From Bacillota bacterium (GTDB taxonomy: Bacteria; Bacillota; Clostridia; Acetivibrionales; DSM-1351), in the NCBI GenBank assembly GCA_023391425.1, contig JAEWAX010000129.1:1-64000 (forward strand): a DNA stretch of 64,000 nucleotides. Reading direction: 5' to 3'. This document shows positions 1 through 9,176 of the stretch, piece after piece. The notes below the pieces were generated by a model. The model saw nothing but the letters and a program-made list of their open reading frames with translations, was not told where the DNA came from and made no database searches. Position numbers and translations under genes: made by a program. How positions within the stretch are numbered: the first letter of the stretch is position 1; each line of letters begins with the position of its first letter.

Positions 1-54
1 CGGTATAATTTTTATGTTGGATAAGTTTTTTCACAAATTAAATTATACAACACT

Positions 55-82
55 TGCGGGCCCTTCGGGACCCGCATTTTAC
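55..82 (+). terminator. GC-rich hairpin, probable terminator of an upstream gene
   Basis: A GCGGGCCC arm pairs with GGGaCCCGC around a TTC loop, with one bulged A, and is followed by a T-rich stretch. It would end a rightward gene lying left of the window. The rest of positions 1-98 shows no gene. Confidence 0.5.
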
Positions 83-98
83 ATTTTCAGATAGCAAA

Positions 99-137
99 GG
101 AGCTGCTACAAAACTAATTTAGTTTTGCAACAGCCCC
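99..137 (-). terminator. Rho-independent terminator of the sulfoquinovosidase/ABC operon
   Basis: Arms at 99-115 and 121-137 pair over 17 bp with a few G-T wobbles around a 5-base loop. Read leftward the stem is followed by TTTGCTAT. It lies just past the stop codon of the GH31 gene and ends the leftward importer/hydrolase unit. Confidence 0.75.
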
Positions 138-170
138 TATCATTGATAATTCTGTTTTATTTATTCTTTT

Positions 171-2171
171 CTACATTCCATACTTCACTTGAATTTCTTC
201 AAATACAGGGCAGAACTCAGAATTCTTTTTATAGAAGACTGGTGTATAGCCTATTGGTGCTTTTACTTTTACTATACCACCTTGATACTCTTCCCCTGTC
301 CACAAATGAACCCATTTATCCTTAGGAAGGTATACCTCCCATTCCTCTATATCTGGTAAATACACTGGAGCAACTAGCATATCTTCTCCAAATAAGTATT
401 CAGTTTGGATATCGTATGCCTTGCTATCATCTTCATAATGAATAAACAATGGTCTTTGTACAGGAAGTCCTACATCAGCATTAGTTTTAACTAAGCTTTT
501 TATATATGGAGCAAGCATGGTATAAACATCCGTTAATCTTCCGAACTGTTCCATGGTATCAGCATCATCATAATACTGAAAATTCTCCTCTGGTCTATTT
601 CCTTCATGAGTTCTCATAACTGGTGTAAAGGCTGCCATTTCAGCCCACCTTAAAAAAACTTCTTTTGTCCGACAATTATTAAACAAGGAGGTATAGCCTC
701 CGATATCACTATGATGTAAACCACAGCCGCTCATTCCCGCACTAAGAGCCCCACAGATTACTGATACAAGACCATCATGAATTGTAAAATCTACACTTTG
801 GTCTCCAGCCCACAATAACGTACAATACTTTTGGCTTCCTGCTCCTCCAGCTCTCATAAAATAAACAATTTCACCTAGTTTGCCGGTTTCTACTAAAGCT
901 TCATAATTACATTTTGCCCACAGTACTGGCCAATGGTTATGCTCAATCATTGCAGATTCGCCATTATAAAGCTTTAAATCAGTTGGCAAATATTCTCCAA
1001 AGTCAGCCATCCAGCCATCAATTCCAAACTCAATTAAATATTTCTTGATTAAATTCTTAAACCATTCATATGCTTCTGGATTGGTGAAATCTACTACTCC
1101 ACAGTAGAATTCTCCGAAATCAACTAAATACTCATTTCCATCCACTGTAGTTGCAAAGTAGCCTTTTTGTTTTCCTTCCTTATATAAATCCCCTTCCATT
1201 ACAAGGTATGGATTGTTATATGCAAGGAAACGTATATTTCTTTCTCTATATTCTTTTATCTTTTCAGGAAGCTCAGGATACATTTCACTATTCCATTTCC
1301 AATTCCAATTGAGCCGTTTACCGAAGGAAGTTACTCTTTTTCCTGCCCAATCCTGACACCAAACTCCTGAAATTTTAATTCCATTTCTCAAAGAACGCTC
1401 AACTAATGAAAATGAACGGTCTGTCCCACCTTGTAAGCCCAAAATTGCACCATTATATACCCAATCCGGCAGTTCCAGTTGTCTTCCAAAAAAGCTTGTC
1501 AGCTTTTCTAATAATTCTATATAAGTAGGAGCTGCTTCAATTCTAATCTGCTTTGGTACTTCCCATATTTGCAACTCATGGTACTCATTATTTTTAAAAT
1601 TAAAATCAGCGTAAGCAGTAGAGTCAACATGGAGATAGTAGTGCTTGCTAGATACAAAAGTTGGTTGAGGATAATTTGTATTATAATAATCTCCACCTGC
1701 TTTATTCTCCACATCTGATTTCCATGTTAAATAGGTAGTCTTATCTCTTCCCACACCTGGTTCAGAGGTCCATAGAGGAAAATTTCTCCCTCTCAGATTA
1801 AAATAGGACATCTGTTCTCCACATCCATAGCATTTTTCTTGTTCATCTGAAGAAATTCTTACCCAAAACCTATTGACTTTATCATTTAATTTTTCAAAAT
1901 CTATTATAAATAAATCATTGGCCAGTTTAATAGTAGCCTTTATAATATTTTCAAAATTCAACAAAAACTTTCCATTTTTTTCTTCAATAGAAACATTCTT
2001 TAGTGGGTATCTCTCGACAATATAATCATCAATTTTAAAATTCCCACGATACATATCTATAGTTTCTTCTCCATACCCAACATAGACAAATGGATTGTCA
2101 TTGGTATGAGTAATGATATCTTGATTTTGATGTGCGAGCTTAAATCCTTTTTCAAGCAATATTAGTTCCAT
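171..2171 (-). CDS. Sulfoquinovosidase, GH31 family (YihQ/SftG type)
   Basis: This 666-residue GH31 glycosidase should release sulfoquinovose from sulfoquinovosyl glycerol or diglyceride head groups in the cytoplasm. Recognition rests on close similarity to E. coli YihQ. The nucleophile is Asp390 in WMADFGEYL and the acid/base is Asp457 in WAGDQ, spaced as Asp405/Asp472 are in YihQ. The sulfonate-binding RxxW pair is present as Arg286 and Trp289 in GKRLNWNWKW, again at the same spacing; ordinary alpha-glucosidases lack it. There is no signal peptide. An AGGAGG seven bases before ATG fixes the start. It is the last gene of the leftward unit with the sugar importer. The family call is very strong; the natural glycoside is inferred. 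Confidence 0.93.
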   Translation of the reverse strand: MELILLEKGFKLAHQNQDIITHTNDNPFVYVGYGEETIDMYRGNFKIDDYIVERYPLKNVSIEEKNGKFLLNFENIIKATIKLANDLFIIDFEKLNDKVNRFWVRISSDEQEKCYGCGEQMSYFNLRGRNFPLWTSEPGVGRDKTTYLTWKSDVENKAGGDYYNTNYPQPTFVSSKHYYLHVDSTAYADFNFKNNEYHELQIWEVPKQIRIEAAPTYIELLEKLTSFFGRQLELPDWVYNGAILGLQGGTDRSFSLVERSLRNGIKISGVWCQDWAGKRVTSFGKRLNWNWKWNSEMYPELPEKIKEYRERNIRFLAYNNPYLVMEGDLYKEGKQKGYFATTVDGNEYLVDFGEFYCGVVDFTNPEAYEWFKNLIKKYLIEFGIDGWMADFGEYLPTDLKLYNGESAMIEHNHWPVLWAKCNYEALVETGKLGEIVYFMRAGGAGSQKYCTLLWAGDQSVDFTIHDGLVSVICGALSAGMSGCGLHHSDIGGYTSLFNNCRTKEVFLRWAEMAAFTPVMRTHEGNRPEENFQYYDDADTMEQFGRLTDVYTMLAPYIKSLVKTNADVGLPVQRPLFIHYEDDSKAYDIQTEYLFGEDMLVAPVYLPDIEEWEVYLPKDKWVHLWTGEEYQGGIVKVKAPIGYTPVFYKKNSEFCPVFEEIQVKYGM

Positions 2172-2265
2172 TTCTTATCCTCCTTGCATTTGTAAGCACA
2201 AAGATGTTAATTACTCAGTAAAATAGCTCTATTAAGACCCTTTTACTAAATTTTTCGTAAATAAA

Positions 2266-3135
2266 TTAACCCTTTACTGCTCCACTTGTCAAACCTGAAA
2301 TAACTTGTTTCTGGAATAACATATATCCAATAATACTAGGAGCAATACTGATAATTATTGCTGCATACATTGATACATAGTCTGTTGTAAATTGGTTAGT
2401 AAAATATCTAATACCTATCTGGATAGTTTTTGTTAATGGTGAGGAAGTAAGTAAGTTTGCATATACAAACTCATTCCAACAGGTGATAAATTCAAAGGTT
2501 GCTGCAGTTACAAGACCTGTTTTGGTTAGTGGCAAAACCATTTTGAAAAATCTCCCATAAAATCCACAACCGTCAATATATGCAGCTTCTTCAATCTCAC
2601 CAGGAAAGCTTGCCATAAATCCTCTTATAATGAAAGTAGAAATAGGTAAACCAATCGCAGCGTAAAGAATAATTAATGCTCCAAGTGAATCTAAAAGACC
2701 AATTTTACTGAATATAGTAAAGTATGGAACCATTAATGCATTTAGGGGAACCAATACACCTACTGAAAAAAATGTAAAAATTGTTTCTCTACCTTTAAAT
2801 TTGAAACGTGAAATACAGTATGATAACATTGCTGCAATCATTACATTGATTGCTGTTGCTGTAATTGCTACGATAACAGAATTAGAAATCATTCGCCCTA
2901 AATTGGCCTGTGTAAACGCATTCACATAATTTTGAAATTGAGGTACAGCCGGTAAGGAAAATGGATTATTGAAATATTCTGCATTGGTCTTTAGTGATGT
3001 AATAAATAACCATATTAATGGAAATAGTGTGTATACTGTAAAAAATATAATTAGTATCCATTTAAAAATAGATATCAGTATATCCTTTATTGATGTTTTT
3101 TCTTTTGAGTTACCTTTAATTGTAGTCGCTGACAT
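2266..3135 (-). CDS. Carbohydrate ABC transporter permease, MalG/UgpE type
   Basis: This 289-residue inner-membrane permease has six predicted membrane segments. The cytoplasmic EAA loop, EEAAYIDGCGFYGRFFKM near residues 190-207, docks on the ATPase. It pairs with the permease encoded directly upstream, 13 bases away, and with the lipoprotein before that. No ATPase gene is present, so the importer probably borrows a shared MsmX-type ATPase encoded elsewhere, as is common for Firmicute CUT1 systems. Position next to the sulfoquinovosidase suggests sulfoquinovose or sulfoquinovosyl glycerol as cargo; this is inference. Confidence 0.9.
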   Translation of the reverse strand: MSATTIKGNSKEKTSIKDILISIFKWILIIFFTVYTLFPLIWLFITSLKTNAEYFNNPFSLPAVPQFQNYVNAFTQANLGRMISNSVIVAITATAINVMIAAMLSYCISRFKFKGRETIFTFFSVGVLVPLNALMVPYFTIFSKIGLLDSLGALIILYAAIGLPISTFIIRGFMASFPGEIEEAAYIDGCGFYGRFFKMVLPLTKTGLVTAATFEFITCWNEFVYANLLTSSPLTKTIQIGIRYFTNQFTTDYVSMYAAIIISIAPSIIGYMLFQKQVISGLTSGAVKG

Positions 3136-3148
3136 ATTTCTTCCTCCT

Positions 3149-4021
3149 TTACTCCTTATTCATTCTAGCAAATACTCCACGAATAATTAAAATAACACAA
3201 GCACCTGTTAAAACAAGCATAACACTCGATGCATTAGCTCCACCATAATTATTGGTCTTCATCTGATTGTATAAATAGAGTACCAGCACCGAAGTTCTAT
3301 TAGCTGGTCCACCGTTTGTCAACAGATACACCTGCTCAAAGGTTCTCAATCCGAAAATCATCGCTAGTGTAACACAAGTTTGAAATGAACCTCTAATCAA
3401 AGGAATTGTAATATGAATGTGCTGCCTGATTCCATCTGCTCCGTCAATCTGCGCTGCTTCATAATAACTTTCATCAATGTTAGTTATATCAGCAAGCATA
3501 ATCACCATATAATAACCTATATAAAATACCCAATAAATCAACATGCTCGGAAATGCCGTATCAATTGTTCCAAGCCAATTTCTCGCATATTCTCCAAGAC
3601 CAACCGCTTTTAATAAACCATTAATTAAACCAAACTCACTATTGTACATTGCAGACCATAACATTGCCAGCGCAATACCCGAAATAACTTGCGGTAGAAA
3701 ATACACTGTTCTAAAAAATTTCCATCCTCTTGGTTTCTTTGATAGAATTAAAGCCATCAGTAAAGCTAGAGGTACCTGAATACCACCTGCAACTAACGCC
3801 CAAACAATGTTATTCTTAACACTCCGCCAGAATACTTTATCACCGAAAATATCTTGATAATTATATAATCCACCGAATACTGGTGCTGTTATACCATCCC
3901 AATGAAATAGGCTCGTAATTCCTACATAGCCGACAGGTATAACAAAAAATAGGGTAAAGAGCGCGAGCCCTGGCAATATAAAGATGCAGATTTTTAATAT
4001 GTCTTCTCTTTTAACTTCCAT
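3149..4021 (-). CDS. Carbohydrate ABC transporter permease, MalF/UgpA type
   Basis: This 290-residue permease has six membrane segments and the coupling loop YYEAAQIDGADGIRQHIHI near residues 185-205. A GGAGG seven to eight bases before ATG supports the start. It forms the heterodimeric channel of a CUT1 sugar importer with the next gene downstream. The family is clear; the substrate rests only on context. Confidence 0.9.
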   Translation of the reverse strand: MEVKREDILKICIFILPGLALFTLFFVIPVGYVGITSLFHWDGITAPVFGGLYNYQDIFGDKVFWRSVKNNIVWALVAGGIQVPLALLMALILSKKPRGWKFFRTVYFLPQVISGIALAMLWSAMYNSEFGLINGLLKAVGLGEYARNWLGTIDTAFPSMLIYWVFYIGYYMVIMLADITNIDESYYEAAQIDGADGIRQHIHITIPLIRGSFQTCVTLAMIFGLRTFEQVYLLTNGGPANRTSVLVLYLYNQMKTNNYGGANASSVMLVLTGACVILIIRGVFARMNKE

Positions 4022-4120
4022 TTATTCTGCCTCCATTATTCCAACCAGCTTTTCTGGTTTTTTTAATTTGGCAGGCTATAAAGCCTGCCAAATTGTACAC
4101 ATGTTTATTTTATTTACTAA

Positions 4121-5431
4121 TTACTTAGCATCCTTCAATGCTTTAACAAATTGTTCTGGTGTATACTCTCCAAGTACAAGAGATTCTAAAGCTGCTGGGA
4201 ATGCTGCTGCAACTTTTGTTGGCATAGAAGCTTCGAACGTACCTATTGTAAACGGAGCTTCAGCACTTTGCTTGATTATAGCTGCTTGGAGTTTGTCTGA
4301 TATATCTGCTGCATTTGCCTTAACTGTAAATATTGATCCCGATGAATTAGATAATTCTGTTACTCTTGCTGGATCAGTGATATATTTTAAGAACTCAACT
4401 ATAGCTGCTTCTTTCTTTGGGTCAGCTTGTTTTCCAGCTGCTATATAAGCCTGAACAGAGTTAACATATGCGCCTGGTTGGCCGCCATTATATCCAAGAC
4501 CAGCACTAATTTCTATATTGTCATATAGACCTGCTGCACCTTCTTTTTTGATTCTTGATAAAATCCATGAACCATTAGTATAAGTTGCTGCTCTCTCATT
4601 AAAGAAGTGACCATTTACAACAGTTGCATCTGCTCCAACTGCATCAGGTGAAGTGTATGCAAACATCTTTTGCATAATCTTTGCTGCTTCTAGGAATGCA
4701 GGATCATCTAAACCTTTAGAATATACATCCTTTCCTCCTGTTGCTGCAAGTGCATAAGAATACCATAACATTGAAGTCCATGCATTTTTATTTGTCATCT
4801 GAGTAGTTGGGAAAATGCCCTTAGCTTTTAGCGCTTCGGCAGCTGTCCATAACTCCTCATAAGTTTTAGGAACTGTATTAATTCCAGCTGAACTTAATAG
4901 TTTCTTATTGAACATAATAGCCATAACACCATTTTCATATGGCAAGCTATAGTTTTTTCCCTCATACTGTGCAGCTTTTATTACTCCATCAGTAAAGTTT
5001 TGTGACCAAGTATTATCACTTAAATAAGAAGTCAAATCCATTAACTTGCCTGATTTAGAGTATAACTCCATGTCTGCGTAGGATTTAAAGGTAAAGAGAT
5101 CTGGTGCAGCTCCTGTAGAAATTGTAGCTCTGATTTTATCCTCATAAGCATCATAATCAGTATAAGCTTCTATTTTTACTTCAGCATTTGATTTGTTTTC
5201 TTTATTAAAAGAATCAACCATTTGACCAAATACTTTAGCTTTTCCATCTGTTCCAGCCCAGATAGTTGGGAAGGTAATTTTGATTTTTTCTGTGCTAGTT
5301 GAAGTTTCTGTTGCAGTGCTTGTTTTGGAATCCTTTGTCGTTGTTTCAGACTTTCCACATCCAGCAAAAACGGCTGTGAACAAAGTAAAAATCATTACTA
5401 GGGCAACAATGCGATTAAAAATTTTCCTCAT
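4121..5431 (-). CDS. Sugar-binding lipoprotein of the ABC importer
   Basis: This is a 436-residue extracellular solute-binding protein (family 1). A lipoprotein signal ends in FAGC with the lipidated Cys25, followed by a Ser/Thr/Lys-rich linker and a mature fold of about 390 residues. It is the first gene of the leftward importer/hydrolase unit, so its promoter lies in the 690-base divergent region to its right. Binding of sulfoquinovose or its glycerol glycoside is inferred from the sulfoquinovosidase three genes on; a maltose- or glycerol-phosphate-type ligand cannot be excluded from sequence alone. Confidence 0.9.
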   Translation of the reverse strand: MRKIFNRIVALVMIFTLFTAVFAGCGKSETTTKDSKTSTATETSTSTEKIKITFPTIWAGTDGKAKVFGQMVDSFNKENKSNAEVKIEAYTDYDAYEDKIRATISTGAAPDLFTFKSYADMELYSKSGKLMDLTSYLSDNTWSQNFTDGVIKAAQYEGKNYSLPYENGVMAIMFNKKLLSSAGINTVPKTYEELWTAAEALKAKGIFPTTQMTNKNAWTSMLWYSYALAATGGKDVYSKGLDDPAFLEAAKIMQKMFAYTSPDAVGADATVVNGHFFNERAATYTNGSWILSRIKKEGAAGLYDNIEISAGLGYNGGQPGAYVNSVQAYIAAGKQADPKKEAAIVEFLKYITDPARVTELSNSSGSIFTVKANAADISDKLQAAIIKQSAEAPFTIGTFEASMPTKVAAAFPAALESLVLGEYTPEQFVKALKDAK

Positions 5432-6122
5432 AAATTTTCCCTCTCTCCTTTAAATTCACCATTAGTTTAACCAATCTGTTTGGATTTTAACAATTGGCTT
5501 TCGCTTATATGCTGCTTAAGTTCAGCATACTTGACAATTTGATTAAATCTTTTAATTTAATTGTCAAAAAAAATAAATCTTGATCGGCAACGTTGTAACC
5601 ACATATTCATAATCAGACTGCTTATGACTATTTGTTTATACATGTTTACCAAAAACAGCTCACTTGCTAAGCAAATTATATTATATATTAACAATAAAGT
5701 AAAGAAGTTTTCTTATTTTTTTGTAAAAATGTAATATGCATTATATGTATTTTTTTGTTTAACTATTTTAATTATTTTAGCCTTGTATTTAGCCATATTT
5801 ATCATCAAAGCCTATTCGAATACTATTTCATATAGTGTGCTCTCGTTATTTGATCATTTTTGATTCTTTTTGTTTGCCTTCTGATAATTTTATGTATTTA
5901 TTATATAATATTATTAAACAAAGTTAATTATATTCATCAAATAGAATATTGTGCTATCATTATTGCTGTGTTATTCTTATATTATAGGTCAATTACTGCT
6001 AATTAAATTATTTATTAACGCTTATAATTAATTAGTTTTATTTATCTACCCGCAATAAATCTTTATTTATAAATACTTTACGTTTTTTTACATTTACTAT
6101 ACTATATTAAGAGGAGATACTA
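5432..6122. promoter_or_regulatory. Divergent control region with two adjacent inverted repeats
   Basis: This gene-free, very AT-rich stretch of 691 bases separates the importer unit (leftward) from the cupin-ROK pair (rightward). Two inverted repeats lie side by side. One has arms TATGCTG/CAGCATA at 5508-5529 around CTTAAGTT. The other has 17-base arms at 5531-5547 and 5551-5567, 15 of 17 matched, with a 3-base centre; its arms begin TTGACAATT. Their place about 80-135 bases before the importer start suits operators for the ROK protein encoded next door. No other clear structure is seen in 5570-6110. Confidence 0.55.
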
Positions 6123-6788
6123 ATGTTAAATCATTTAAGACAATGTAATCCTGGATTAGAAATAAACAGTATATTTGATGAATGCTTTTCAAACTACGGG
6201 AAAATAATCTGCGGGTACAATTTCTCTGAGGGTACTGCAATTATGCAAAACAGAAGCATTCCAGAATCAGGCAATGTTTATGTTGCATCTGACGAAGAAT
6301 TAATGCAAACTACCTTATCAGAAGACTTAAGCAATATATTTTATGGAAACATGCCAATTCAAATTGGATATTGTAATGGTAATAGTAACAAGTTAAATGC
6401 ACTGGAGTACCATAAATGTTCTGAAATAGACGTCGCTGTTACCGACCTTGTATTGATATTAGGAGATGTAAGAAAAATAGATAACAATAATTTTTCAAGT
6501 TCAAGTACACAAATATTTTACGTTCCAAGCAATACTGCAATAGAATTATATAGCACAACTCTGCATTTTGCTCCATGTAAAGTATCTGACTTAGGCTTTA
6601 AAAGTATAATCGTTCTTACTGATGGCACTAACCAACCACTTTCAACACCTCATACACCACACAATGATGAGGACAAACTTCTATGGATGCAAAACAAATG
6701 GCTAATAGCCCATAAGGATAGTATCCCAGCGTCAAAAGGAGCTTTAGTTGGAATTACTGGCGAAAATATTGAGATAAAATATAAATAA
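6123..6788 (+). CDS. DUF4867-like cupin, candidate sulfoquinovose isomerase
   Basis: This 221-residue single-domain protein resembles the DUF4867 cupin family. Likely metal and catalytic positions are His97 and Glu101 in LEYHKCSE and Glu141 and His148 in AIELYSTTLHFAPC. From memory, DUF4867 proteins occur in sulfo-transaldolase gene clusters and have been assigned sulfoquinovose to sulfofructose isomerisation; this could not be checked here. An AGGAG lies before the ATG. It is transcribed with the ROK gene 18 bases downstream and away from the importer, an arrangement that would tie sugar entry, isomerisation and sensing together. The family call is fairly sure, the reaction less so. Confidence 0.65.
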   Translation: MLNHLRQCNPGLEINSIFDECFSNYGKIICGYNFSEGTAIMQNRSIPESGNVYVASDEELMQTTLSEDLSNIFYGNMPIQIGYCNGNSNKLNALEYHKCSEIDVAVTDLVLILGDVRKIDNNNFSSSSTQIFYVPSNTAIELYSTTLHFAPCKVSDLGFKSIIVLTDGTNQPLSTPHTPHNDEDKLLWMQNKWLIAHKDSIPASKGALVGITGENIEIKYK

Positions 6789-6806
6789 GAAATGAAGTGA
6801 TAATTT

Positions 6807-8024
6807 ATGAATGCCCAAGGCAATGGAATAAATATGATAGCCGTCAAAAAAAAGAATAGAAGTTCCATTTTGAACTTAATTTACCGTACAGGTGGCATTT
6901 CACGAAAAGAAATAGCAAACAAACTCAACCTAACACCTGCAGCTATTACTTTAATTACCACCGATCTAATTAATGAAGGTATTCTAGTTGAATCATCATT
7001 AGAACAAAATAATAACCGTAAAGGACGCAAAGAAGTTATATTGCAAATTAATAGTCACAAATTTGTTTCAGTCGGAATCTATATTAGCATGCATAAATTC
7101 CAGATAGTATGTATAGATTTACAAAATAATGTCATTTTTGAAGACACTGTTTATACAGCCGATTGCAATAAAAAATCCTCAGCAATATTGGATAAGGTTT
7201 GTACAATATTACAGCAGCATCTAAAAAATTATGATGTTACCAGAACAAAAGTTCTACTGGGAGTTGGTGTGAGCGTCAAAGGTATTGTAAACTCCCGAAA
7301 TGGAATTAGTGTTAATTCCTTCGGGCTATGGGAGCAAAACGTAAATGTTGTTGAATATTTAAATTCAAAATTACATTTACCAATAATATTAACAAATAAT
7401 ATCTGTTCACTTGCCCATGGCGAAAGTTTCTTTACACATTTAGAGCATCCTGATAATATGCTTTTCATTAAATACGGTCCTGGCGTTGGTGCTGCAAGAC
7501 TGTCGTACCAAGATACTCTAAGCGTATATGATTTCAATGCAATTCAACTTGGTCATACCATCTCAGATCCAAATGGAGTTTTCTGCGTTTGTGGTAATCA
7601 AGGGTGTCTAGAAACAATTGCAGGCTATGACTCTATCATAAGGAATGCGACTGATATAATGTCTGAGAAAACAACTCCATTACTCTATGAACTAACAGAG
7701 GGTAAAACTGATAATATTAGCATTCCCTATATTATTAAAGCATACGAAAACTCCGAAAGAGCGATTGAGGGCATTATCGACAGATCCATTTATTATCTTT
7801 CTATATCAATTAAAAATGCCATGTGCTTATTTGATCCTAAGATGGTAATACTATATGGTGAACTTTTTGAAAATGATAAGTTTCGAAGAAGTCTTCATTT
7901 ACATTTATCTCGTTTCTCAGGTTTTGAAAAGGTAACCTACAGCCATTTCAATTTACAACTAGAGTCACTAGGTCCAGCTTCAACAATCATTAACTACTTC
8001 TTTGAAAACGGTGGCACTATATAG
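6807..8024 (+). CDS. ROK-family transcriptional regulator
   Basis: This 405-residue repressor-type ROK protein has an N-terminal winged helix at about residues 15-65 (ISRKEIANKLNLTPAAITLI). A sugar-kinase-like ROK domain follows, with the zinc site His250 and C260-V-C262-G-N-Q-G-C267. No strong ribosome binding site is seen; it probably depends on coupling with the cupin gene before it. It is likely to control the sulfosugar operons, with sulfoquinovose or an intermediate as effector. The adjacent inverted repeats at 5508-5567 are candidate operators. The regulator family is certain; its target and ligand are inferred. Confidence 0.85.
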   Translation: MNAQGNGINMIAVKKKNRSSILNLIYRTGGISRKEIANKLNLTPAAITLITTDLINEGILVESSLEQNNNRKGRKEVILQINSHKFVSVGIYISMHKFQIVCIDLQNNVIFEDTVYTADCNKKSSAILDKVCTILQQHLKNYDVTRTKVLLGVGVSVKGIVNSRNGISVNSFGLWEQNVNVVEYLNSKLHLPIILTNNICSLAHGESFFTHLEHPDNMLFIKYGPGVGAARLSYQDTLSVYDFNAIQLGHTISDPNGVFCVCGNQGCLETIAGYDSIIRNATDIMSEKTTPLLYELTEGKTDNISIPYIIKAYENSERAIEGIIDRSIYYLSISIKNAMCLFDPKMVILYGELFENDKFRRSLHLHLSRFSGFEKVTYSHFNLQLESLGPASTIINYFFENGGTI

Positions 8025-8052
8025 TATAACTTCTAAAACAAATGAACTATTG

Positions 8053-8124
8053 CAAAACCATAACGGATACAATAGGCTCAAATATTATGTTTAAATAGTA
8101 CTTCTGAACAAACTTATATCAATG
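8053..8124 (+). repeat. Dispersed ~70-bp intergenic repeat, copy 1
   Basis: This stretch between the convergent ROK and exporter genes matches 22252-22316. Shared blocks are CGGATACAATA, AATAGTACTTC and ACAAACTTATATCAA, with a 7-base length difference in the middle. A weaker partial match (AATAGTACTTCCATA) occurs near 62730. It has no open reading frame. Confidence 0.6.
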
Positions 8125-8185
8125 GATTGCTTCTAAAGAAAACTTAGTTTCTTAACAGCCTCATTACAGTTACTAAACAAAACAA

Positions 8186-8230
8186 AAAAGCTTCCTCACT
8201 ACTAATATCAAACGTAGCGAGGAAGCTTTT
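8186..8230. terminator. Bidirectional terminator between convergent operons
   Basis: A perfect 12-bp stem, AAAAGCTTCCTC with GAGGAAGCTTTT, sits between the end of the ROK gene and the end of the leftward exporter gene. A-runs and T-runs flank it on both strands, so it can stop both. Confidence 0.8.
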
Positions 8231-8273
8231 ATAAATCACATCTTATTAATCAAACCTTTTAGATTGGCAGAGA

Positions 8274-9176
8274 TTAACTATGAGCCTTTTTCTTTTGTTC
8301 TAATAATATTCCAAATGCGCCTGCCAGAACAATTGCTATGCCTATATATTGACTCATTACCATTACGTCTCCAAATAGGAGAAAAGCTAATACATTTGCT
8401 ACTATTGGCATCAGTAACAAAAAAACCTTAACAATCCACACTGGAAAGCGTCTCAAGTTATAATAGTACACAATGTAAATCAATGTCTGTCCTAAACCAG
8501 CTGCTAATGCAGCTACTAAAAGCGCCTTGTTTTCTGATAATAACTTAAACTGCCCTAATGTACCCATTACCAACGCAGATACAAAAAATAAAATCATTGT
8601 AATAAAATTATTATAATACGCAACTACATTATCAGCCACCGGATTTTTTTTATCCAGTTGAACACTTTTAATAACAAATGCATTAATAGATACAAAAAGT
8701 GCACTTAAAATAAAGAATATGTCGCCCTTATTTCCTATTCTAAATTTACTCAGGTCAATTCCCATTACTAATAATACGCCAAACAGCATTAGTATTGTAT
8801 AAGTCCAATCTAACTTTGTGAATTTTTCTTTGTAAATAAAAACGGAAATCAAACTTACAAAAATAATATCGCATTTCAATAAAGCAGTTCCACTGCCTGC
8901 ATGAGAAAGACTAAGTCCTATAAATGCAGTAAGATCAAGTAAATACCCCAGAAGGCCTATCAACAACAATCTTGGAAGAACGCCTTTCGTACGGAACAGT
9001 AACTTAAATTCATCTTTTTTAATCATTATAATGGTCAATAAAACCATAGTGATAAATCTAATTACAATTCCTACCGTAAATACAGACATTCCCGATATAG
9101 CCTTTTGACTAGCTACATAATAACATCCCCATATAACCGATAAAAGTATTAAAGGAGCAGTTTGTCGTATTTTCAT
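8274..9176 (-). CDS. EamA/DMT-family transporter, candidate sulfonate exporter
   Basis: This 300-residue membrane protein has ten predicted helices in two EamA repeats. It is the last gene of the leftward sulfosugar operon, and its start overlaps the stop of the transaldolase-like gene by one base, showing translational coupling. Sulfoglycolysis clusters normally carry an exporter for the C3 sulfonate product. This position makes export of dihydroxypropanesulfonate or sulfolactate the best guess, though drug/metabolite transporters vary widely in substrate. Confidence 0.8.
   Translation of the reverse strand: MKIRQTAPLILLSVIWGCYYVASQKAISGMSVFTVGIVIRFITMVLLTIIMIKKDEFKLLFRTKGVLPRLLLIGLLGYLLDLTAFIGLSLSHAGSGTALLKCDIIFVSLISVFIYKEKFTKLDWTYTILMLFGVLLVMGIDLSKFRIGNKGDIFFILSALFVSINAFVIKSVQLDKKNPVADNVVAYYNNFITMILFFVSALVMGTLGQFKLLSENKALLVAALAAGLGQTLIYIVYYYNLRRFPVWIVKVFLLLMPIVANVLAFLLFGDVMVMSQYIGIAIVLAGAFGILLEQKKKAHS

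Noticed and set aside
171..2171. Ordinary alpha-glucosidase or alpha-xylosidase of GH31
   Set aside because: Catalytic spacing and the RxxW pair match YihQ throughout, so the sulfoquinovosidase call is far stronger.
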